Below the pieces are notes generated by a model. It made no database searches. It was not told where the DNA came from and worked only from the letters and a program-made list of their open reading frames with translations. Positions 6,581 through 11,347 of a stretch of 11,347 bases of DNA are shown in pieces. The DNA is from Candidatus Babeliales bacterium (GTDB taxonomy: Bacteria > Babelota > Babeliae > Babelales > JANWKD01). Positions within the stretch are counted from its first letter, which is position 1; every line of letters starts with the position of its first letter. Position numbers and translations under genes: made by a program. The stretch is from contig JANWKD010000017.1 in the NCBI GenBank assembly GCA_025451595.1, forward strand, positions 1 to 11,347, given 5' to 3'.

Positions 6581-7900
6581 TTAAGAAAGTTTTTGAGTTA
6601 ATGATTTTGCTAAAGATGTTCCTAAGCTTTGAGCATATTCAAAATCTTGATCTTCAATCATGATTCGCAAGAGCGGTTCAGTGCCTGAATAACGAACTAT
6701 AAGTCTTCCTGCCAATAATCTTTTTTTCACGTTTTCAATTATTTCAAAAAATGGCGCATCAGAAAGATTTTTTTTGACTGAAACGGGTACATTAATAATG
6801 ACTTGAGGGAATTTGGTAAACGTATTCATGTCCCAGTTGTTTGTAAGAAGAATAGTTTCTAATGTTCTGAGTGCTATGAATATACCATCGCCAGTGGCAA
6901 GATAATCACGTGCAATAATGTGCCCGGATGGTTCGCCACCCAATAATAATGAATGCTCTGATAAGCTATCAGCAACATATTTGTCGCCAACAGCAGTTCG
7001 TATAAGGCTCTTATTGTTCTTTTGTAAATACAATTCAAAAGCTTGATTGGTCATAATGGTGCCAACAATGTTTGAACTGAATTTGTAGATTGGATGATTG
7101 AGTAAGAGTGCTAATATATCATCACCATTTTTAATTTGCCCATAACGGTTGATAGCAATAACGCGATCTGCATCACCGTCAAAGGCAAATCCTGCGTCGG
7201 CTTGTAAATTTACTACCGCTTTTTGGATTTCTTCGGTATGCAATGCACCACAATGCTTATTAATATTTATACCATTTGGTAAACAATTAAGCTTCATAAC
7301 GGTAGCACCAAAATTTTCGAAAACGAATGGTGCAATTTGATAGGCTGCTCCATGGGCACAGTCAAGCACTATTTTTTTTCCCTGAAGAAACTGAGATGGG
7401 AAATGGCTTATAAGATCTTGAACATATTCATCTTTTGCATTTGGCCAATAATGTAAAGCTCCCATAGTAGAGTAATCAGTGCTTAATTGTTGATAAAATA
7501 ATTTCGTGATGATTAATTCATCTTCATGAGAAATTTTGCCTAATGCAGTATCGATAAGTTTAATCCCATTATCTTGGTATGGATTGTGTGATGCAGAAAT
7601 AATAATTCCAAAATGAAAACCGGGATTTGATTGAATAATTTTTAAAACAGCCGGCGAGGGTAAAACACCACCATCATAGAGCTGTAATGGATATAATAAT
7701 AAACCTGAGGAAATAGTTGATTTTACCAAGGAAGATGAGACACGTGTATCATGAGCAAGCAATAATTGTGGTTTGCTACCATATTTTTCTAAAGACCACA
7801 GCGCGATTGCTTTTCCTAAATGATGAAGTTTCTCTATGGTAAACGGGAAATTTCCCACCTGAGCTCGAATGCCATCAGTTCCAAAAATAGTTTCATACAT
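6581..7900 (-). CDS. glmM: Phosphoglucosamine mutase
   Basis: GlmM interconverts glucosamine-6-phosphate and glucosamine-1-phosphate, feeding UDP-GlcNAc for peptidoglycan and lipopolysaccharide. The 439-residue protein is full length (445 in E. coli). It starts with IFGTDGIRAQVG and carries every active-site element: the phosphoserine loop SASHNP (catalytic Ser104), the metal loop FDGDADR (Asp 241, 243, 245), the sugar-specificity loop GGEPSGH (322-327) and the phosphate-binding loop RYSGTEP (403-409). It is therefore expected to be active. The start is ATG at 7900, 16 bases after the cdaR-like stop, with only a weak AAGA upstream. It is third in a cdaA-cdaR-glmM arrangement, which in Firmicutes links c-di-AMP control to cell-wall precursor supply. 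Confidence 0.97.
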   Translation of the reverse strand: MYETIFGTDGIRAQVGNFPFTIEKLHHLGKAIALWSLEKYGSKPQLLLAHDTRVSSSLVKSTISSGLLLYPLQLYDGGVLPSPAVLKIIQSNPGFHFGIIISASHNPYQDNGIKLIDTALGKISHEDELIITKLFYQQLSTDYSTMGALHYWPNAKDEYVQDLISHFPSQFLQGKKIVLDCAHGAAYQIAPFVFENFGATVMKLNCLPNGININKHCGALHTEEIQKAVVNLQADAGFAFDGDADRVIAINRYGQIKNGDDILALLLNHPIYKFSSNIVGTIMTNQAFELYLQKNNKSLIRTAVGDKYVADSLSEHSLLLGGEPSGHIIARDYLATGDGIFIALRTLETILLTNNWDMNTFTKFPQVIINVPVSVKKNLSDAPFFEIIENVKKRLLAGRLIVRYSGTEPLLRIMIEDQDFEYAQSLGTSLAKSLTQKLS

Positions 7901-7916
7901 ATAATATCTTATCGCA

Positions 7917-8285
7917 TTAGGTGGTTATAATAATAGTGGATGGACAACAGTCTATCAATTTAAATGAGACTGGCAATAATAATTTTTCTGCACGAACGTG
8001 TATAATGTTTTTTTTATCAGATATATCATTCTTATTGATATGTACTGCTAAGTTATTTTTATCTAAGGTATAAAAATTCCATTTTGAACTTAATAACGTA
8101 ATGGTGATACTATCAGTAGAACATTGCGCATCAATTTCATCATCAAAACAGATAGGGATGTTATAACTATACTGTGCAGGTATAAGATGTATGAACATAT
8201 ACCAAATCGAAAAACCGATGAGTAATGATATTATTTTAAGATTGAGATTGTATCTGGTTAACTTTTGTACTAGTCCAAGAATCAT
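7917..8285 (-). CDS. cdaR: Short CdaR-like protein with one YbbR domain
   Basis: CdaR proteins are membrane-anchored regulators of the diadenylate cyclase CdaA, with several extracytoplasmic YbbR repeats. This product has only about 122 residues: one transmembrane helix (LNLKIISLLIGFSIWYMFIHL, the usual 'lKiiSlllAiiLWlyV' opening) and a single YbbR-like beta domain (SYNIPICFDD, then a VxVxL-type strand, NNLAVHINKNDIS, and a terminal strand IIITT). Typical CdaR has three or four repeats. The start is ATG 8285 because an AAGGA lies 8 bases upstream. The frame opens at 8348, and ATG 8294 abuts the ribosome site. With this start it overlaps the end of the cdaA-like gene by 50 bases, pointing to coupled translation. 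Confidence 0.75.
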   Translation of the reverse strand: MILGLVQKLTRYNLNLKIISLLIGFSIWYMFIHLIPAQYSYNIPICFDDEIDAQCSTDSITITLLSSKWNFYTLDKNNLAVHINKNDISDKKNIIHVRAEKLLLPVSFKLIDCCPSTIIITT

Positions 8286-9081
8286 AATTTTCATCCTTAT
8301 CACTTGTTCGTCGAATATATTTTTTCGTAATCTGAAGACCGTGCGCAAGAGTCAGATCATGTATCACCGCACTATTTGCCCATATAGAACATGTTTTTGT
8401 TATAGCATGCAATTGAATAATAACTGCATCTGTTTTAGCGCAATAGAGCATTGCTAACTGATTTTCTCGTGATAAGTGGTCAGGTAATGTTGTGTATTGG
8501 ATCATTTCGTTTTTATATGATGCATTAATAGAAACTAATATTCCACTATCATTGAGCCAGCACAATTTTGAATCATCAAATAAACTGCTATTGATAAGCA
8601 TTAAGAGAGCATCAGAAGATATATCTAAGTTTAAAAAAGTAGCGCTTTCAAGATACGCTGCAAGTGATTGCCGGCGTTCTATAATAACAGTTACTTTTTT
8701 ATTAAGCGCAGATGCCTGTAGTAATGTACGAAAAAGAATTTCTAACCATGTGTCCTGGTTGTTTTTTTGGATCGGTTTAATAGTATGTAAAGTTACAAAA
8801 TTTTTCTGTATCGAATCTTGATGAAAGAGCAAAAAAAGAATGAATGCTATCGGACTTGTAAAAAGCAAAAAAAATAATATCGTTGGTAGGCTTGCAAGCC
8901 ATGAAAATAGTATGACGCCATAATATGCCAAAAAAATTTCCATTAAGTTCTTTTGCGTATCTTTTTTGAGCCATAAAGATATATAATATATCACGGTGGA
9001 AAAAAACAATATTTCAAGGTAATCAGCATAATCCAATTTCAATAATGACAAAACTGGATAAAAAAGCTCACCATAATGCAT
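8236..9081 (-). CDS. cdaA: CdaA-type diadenylate cyclase homologue with degenerate active site
   Basis: CdaA is a membrane enzyme that joins two ATP into c-di-AMP. The 281-residue product has the CdaA layout: three hydrophobic segments (about 21-38, 48-64, 66-87), a charged FHQDSIQKNF where CdaA has FQPELRRALE, and then a DisA_N-type domain (about 112-250) with VIIERRQSLAAYLESA, LDISSDALLMLI, TDAVIIQL and a final helix. The catalytic motifs are altered: DGA of PLHDGAVI reads DDS (169-171), and RHR of GTRHRAA reads REN (205-207). The reading frame is intact on both sides of each change. Known DisA/CdaA enzymes need these motifs, so I infer loss of cyclase activity. AAGGAG (9092-9087) precedes the ATG by 5 bases. 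It is the first gene of the operon with cdaR and glmM. Confidence 0.85.
   Translation of the reverse strand: MHYGELFYPVLSLLKLDYADYLEILFFSTVIYYISLWLKKDTQKNLMEIFLAYYGVILFSWLASLPTILFFLLFTSPIAFILFLLFHQDSIQKNFVTLHTIKPIQKNNQDTWLEILFRTLLQASALNKKVTVIIERRQSLAAYLESATFLNLDISSDALLMLINSSLFDDSKLCWLNDSGILVSINASYKNEMIQYTTLPDHLSRENQLAMLYCAKTDAVIIQLHAITKTCSIWANSAVIHDLTLAHGLQITKKYIRRTSDKDENYDSWTSTKVNQIQSQS
8294..8298 (-). promoter_or_regulatory. Ribosome binding site deciding the cdaR start
   Basis: AAGGA on the - strand lies inside the 3' end of the cdaA-like gene, with 8 bases between it and the ATG at 8285. It leaves no spacing for the ATG at 8294, which is why the downstream start is preferred. Confidence 0.6.
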
Positions 9082-9112
9082 TCAAGCTCCTTTTTTTATT
9101 TTTATTCAGGAT

Positions 9113-9140
9113 TTTATATACTAAATTTTATGCGAAGCAA
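9113..9140 (-). promoter_or_regulatory. Candidate promoter of the cdaA-cdaR-glmM operon
   Basis: On the - strand TTGCTT (9140-9135) is followed after 16 bases by TATAAA (9118-9113), five of six consensus bases in the -10. Initiation near 9106 would leave a leader of about 25 bases with the AAGGAG site. A small dyad GCGA-N5-TCGC (9132-9144) overlaps the -35 and could be an operator or chance. It is judged by eye only. Confidence 0.42.
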
Positions 9141-9196
9141 TCGCTGCATTCTTTTAAAATGTAAGAAAATAACATTGAAAATTACAAGGAAACTTA

Positions 9197-10210
9197 ATGA
9201 TTAAAGGTGAAATAATTTTAACAGGCGATCGTCCATCTGGCCCATTGCATTTGGGCCATTATGTAGGATCTTTGGCAAATAGAGTGTCATTGCAAGAGCA
9301 TAATAAACAGTTTGTAATGATTGCTGACGTACAGGCATTGACTGATAATTATGAACATCCTGAAAAAGTGCGCAACAATGTTTTAGAGGTTGCCTATGAT
9401 TATTTAGCGGTTGGTATTGATCCTAAAAAAACTACTATTTTTATTCAATCACAGCTTCCTGAGCTTTTTGAGCTAACGATTTATTATTTGAACTTAGTGA
9501 CCGTGAATCGCTTGCAGCGTAATCCAACAGTAAAAACCGAAATTAAACAAAAAGGGTTTGAAGACAGCGTGCCTGCGGGATTTTTAATGTATCCCGTCAG
9601 TCAAGCTGCTGATATAACTGCGTTTAAAGCAACCGTAGTCCCGGTAGGGGAAGATCAGTTACCCGTGATTGAACAGACAAACGAAATTGTAAAAAGTTTT
9701 AATCGCATTTATTCGTGCCATGTTCTCAAAGAAGCAAAAGCACTAGTGCCGCAGATTGCTCGCTTGCCCGGTATTGATGGTCAAGCAAAAATGAGTAAGT
9801 CTTTGGGCAATGCCATATTTTTGTCAGATTCATCAGATGATATTGTTCAAAAAGTGATGAAAATGTATACCGATCCTTTACATGTACGAGCTTCAGATCC
9901 TGGCCGTATCGAAGGCAATACGGTGTTTATGTATCTCGATGTTTTTGATTCAAATAAAGAAAAAGTTGCTGAATTAAAGGAACATTATCAACGGGGTGGG
10001 CTTGGTGATGTGACGGTAAAAAAATATTTAATTGAAGTTCTGACACAATTTTTGGAACCAATCAGAAATCGTCGCCGGGAAATAGCTCAAAATCCTCAAG
10101 AAGTTAAAAATATGTTATGCGAGGGCACTGGCCAAGCTCAAAAGGTAGCCCATCAAACGCTTGAAGAAGTACGAACTGCAATGTCGTTAAATTATATGTT
10201 GCGCGAATGA
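9197..10210 (+). CDS. trpS: Tryptophanyl-tRNA synthetase
   Basis: This class I synthetase charges tRNA-Trp with tryptophan. The 337-residue length is typical of bacterial TrpS. The N-terminal TGDRPSGPLHLGHYVGSL holds the HIGH-type signature (HLGH, residues 18-21). FVMIADVQALTD, the tryptophan-pocket region with FLMYPVSQAADI, and VPVGEDQLP follow, and the KMSKS loop is exact (198-202, AKMSKSLGNAI). The C-terminal anticodon-binding helical part is complete. AAGGA (9186-9190) sits 6 bases before the ATG. A TAAAAT at 9155-9160 could be its -10 element, but I see no matching -35. It is divergent from the cda operon and is followed 56 bases later by an orphan membrane protein gene. No T-box-like leader is visible. 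Confidence 0.98.
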   Translation: MIKGEIILTGDRPSGPLHLGHYVGSLANRVSLQEHNKQFVMIADVQALTDNYEHPEKVRNNVLEVAYDYLAVGIDPKKTTIFIQSQLPELFELTIYYLNLVTVNRLQRNPTVKTEIKQKGFEDSVPAGFLMYPVSQAADITAFKATVVPVGEDQLPVIEQTNEIVKSFNRIYSCHVLKEAKALVPQIARLPGIDGQAKMSKSLGNAIFLSDSSDDIVQKVMKMYTDPLHVRASDPGRIEGNTVFMYLDVFDSNKEKVAELKEHYQRGGLGDVTVKKYLIEVLTQFLEPIRNRRREIAQNPQEVKNMLCEGTGQAQKVAHQTLEEVRTAMSLNYMLRE

Positions 10211-10266
10211 GCTTTATTTCTAACGCTACTATTTGTTAAACTATTAGTATGATTTAGGGGAGTGGT

Positions 10267-10884
10267 ATGAAAAAGTGGAACTACGTTCTTTTTTTAAAAA
10301 AAAATATTACGCCAATTAATGCATCCATTTTATTAATTGCGTTGTTTGTGTTGGTGTTAATGCGTTCTTGGCAAGAATCGCACGTTTATTCTGACCAGAT
10401 AATTGTTGAAGATCTTGGACGATTACAAGAAATTTTTACCAACATTGACCACACCTGCACCATCATTGGCTTTGAGCATCATAAAAATTATATTGATTTT
10501 CTCAATGTTACGAGCTTTGTAGGGTCAGAAATTGGATCTATGAATGTAGCGCATCCCGAGCGCTGGCAAGGACCCTATTTGCATGATAATCCTACAGTAC
10601 AAGAACAGCTGTACCAAGTAATTAAAACAAAAAAAGGTTATTATATTATTCCTGGCGATGGCGTTAAGCTAAGTAATGGCAGCGTTATGGGTAAAGATAT
10701 TCTTATCGATGAAAATACAGACGTTCAGACGCTGATTGCAGATTCGCAGACGTTGTCATATAAAGGGAACCCGCTAGCGGTCCCACTGTTGAAGGAGAAT
10801 AATAAAGGGCGTCAAGTCAGCTCTATTTTTGAAGAAGATCTATTATCAGCGCTACAATTTCATTATAAGAATTGCGCTGTTTAA
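10267..10884 (+). CDS. Single-pass membrane protein of unknown function, pilin-like features
   Basis: I do not recognise this 205-residue protein by family. It has a short basic N-terminus, one hydrophobic helix (about 20-36, ILLIALFVLVLM) continuing into an amphipathic helix (to about 60), and then an extracytoplasmic domain. HPERWQGPYL followed by a GYYIIPGDGVKLSNG-type section recalls the GWxGPYL region of type II secretion major pseudopilins and related proteins. A canonical prepilin cleavage site (Gly followed by FTLxE) is absent, so processing by prepilin peptidase is unlikely. AGGGGAG (10256-10262) is a strong ribosome site 4 bases before the ATG. It may be co-transcribed with trpS. 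It converges on the helicase gene after a 35-base gap. The gene is probably real; its function is open. Confidence 0.75.
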   Translation: MKKWNYVLFLKKNITPINASILLIALFVLVLMRSWQESHVYSDQIIVEDLGRLQEIFTNIDHTCTIIGFEHHKNYIDFLNVTSFVGSEIGSMNVAHPERWQGPYLHDNPTVQEQLYQVIKTKKGYYIIPGDGVKLSNGSVMGKDILIDENTDVQTLIADSQTLSYKGNPLAVPLLKENNKGRQVSSIFEEDLLSALQFHYKNCAV

Positions 10885-10919
10885 ATTTAATCTAATGGAC
10901 CCGTGCATGTGTTTTAATT

Positions 10920-11347
10920 TTATAAAAGTTCAACGAAGGTCGACTTTACTTTTTTTAAACCTACGGGAAACTCAGCAGTCAGATAAACCGTATTATCATT
11001 TTTGTGCTCAATCTCTTTAATAATACCAAGGCCAAAGGTAGGGTGCGATATGGGCTGATTTTTTTTCCATTGAACGGTTTTTTTATTCGTTATAGTAGAT
11101 GTTGAATTGGTCTGTTTTTCTATCGTTGCAGGAATAACTTTTTGTTCAACGTTCTTTTCCGTTTTTTTCGGACTAATCCATTGGGAAAAAAATTGATGAT
11201 ATTGCGCGTTGTTCCAAGATGAGCCATCATGTTTTTGCGCTAAGCTACTTGGGATTTCTTTTAAAAATCGAGAGATTAGTTGGTCATTCATAGAACCAAA
11301 CGTATAGCGAAAGCGTGCATGGCTGAGCAATAAATATTCTTTTGCAC
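10920..11347 (-). CDS. uvrD: UvrD/PcrA-type superfamily 1 DNA helicase, C-terminal end (partial)
   Basis: The gene enters from the right edge. Its first visible codons read AKEYLLLSHARFRYTFG, and the incomplete preceding codon (?GT) fits Arg, giving the RAKE of helicase motif VI. SRFLKEIP follows, as in UvrD, PcrA and Rep. A Lys/Thr-rich linker (about 50-90) leads to the C-terminal module (ISHPTFGLGIIKEIE, then VYLTAEFPVGLKKV), which is the Tudor-like tail of PcrA/UvrD that binds RNA polymerase in known cases. An internal TTG at 11330 is only an apparent start. About 142 residues are visible and most of the motor lies outside. Distinguishing UvrD from PcrA or an orthologue requires the missing part. 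Confidence 0.87.
   Translation of the reverse strand, partial: AKEYLLLSHARFRYTFGSMNDQLISRFLKEIPSSLAQKHDGSSWNNAQYHQFFSQWISPKKTEKNVEQKVIPATIEKQTNSTSTITNKKTVQWKKNQPISHPTFGLGIIKEIEHKNDNTVYLTAEFPVGLKKVKSTFVELL

Noticed and set aside
8550..8580. Frameshift or sequencing error as the reason for the lost DGA motif in the CdaA homologue
   Set aside because: Recognisable domain segments lie in the same frame before and after the site, so a compensating double frameshift would be needed.
8191..8821. Two + strand open frames (8191-8457 and 8492-8821) opposite the cda genes
   Set aside because: Both are antisense shadows of reading frames that match CdaA/CdaR layout, and neither has a convincing start site.
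10233..10253. TTGTTA and TATGAT before the orphan membrane gene as a promoter
   Set aside because: The spacing is only 9 bases, and initiation would fall inside the ribosome binding site.
1..11347. CRISPR arrays, insertion sequences, phage genes or attachment sites
   Set aside because: No spaced direct repeats, transposase or integrase reading frames or terminal inverted repeats were seen. The tRNA-Val gene has no repeated 3' end in the window.

Overview
This is an AT-rich chromosomal window of ordinary bacterial gene content. It carries a CCA-encoding tRNA, Shine-Dalgarno-type start sites and membrane or exported proteins. The set of genes (RNA polymerase, S15, PNPase, RNase PH, GlmM, TrpS, a UvrD-type helicase) is housekeeping. 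The many divergent, short or orphan proteins with hydrophobic N-termini suggest a reduced, possibly host-associated lineage. Candidatus Dependentiae (TM6/Babeliales) is my best guess, but it rests on general style and not on a diagnostic marker, so confidence is low to moderate. Nothing in the window looks like a phage, insertion sequence or CRISPR array.

Left part, + strand (1-4462): the 3' end of rpoC, a tRNA-Val(GAC), rpsO and pnp, followed by a strong intrinsic terminator. Next come rph and, 3 bases later, a divergent protein that I read as the DNA polymerase III delta subunit (HolA). This is a gene-expression block: transcription, tRNA, ribosome and two phosphorolytic 3'-5' exoribonucleases.

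Middle part, - strand (read from 9081 down to 4463): a cdaA-cdaR-glmM operon, the arrangement known from Firmicutes for c-di-AMP synthesis and peptidoglycan precursor supply. It continues into a DUF502 membrane protein and ends with an apparently exported protein carrying a C-terminal J domain, which has a candidate promoter of its own. GlmM looks fully active. The CdaA homologue keeps its membrane segments and overall domain but has lost most of the DGA and RHR catalytic motifs (they read DDS and REN), and CdaR is cut down to a single YbbR repeat. This looks like a cyclase operon whose cyclase has become a pseudoenzyme while the membrane module next to GlmM was kept. It is the most interesting point of the window.

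Right part: trpS is divergent from cdaA across a 115-base intergenic region with a candidate promoter. It is followed by an orphan single-pass membrane protein with pilin-like traits (+ strand), which converges on the 3' end of a UvrD/PcrA-type helicase gene that runs off the window on the - strand.
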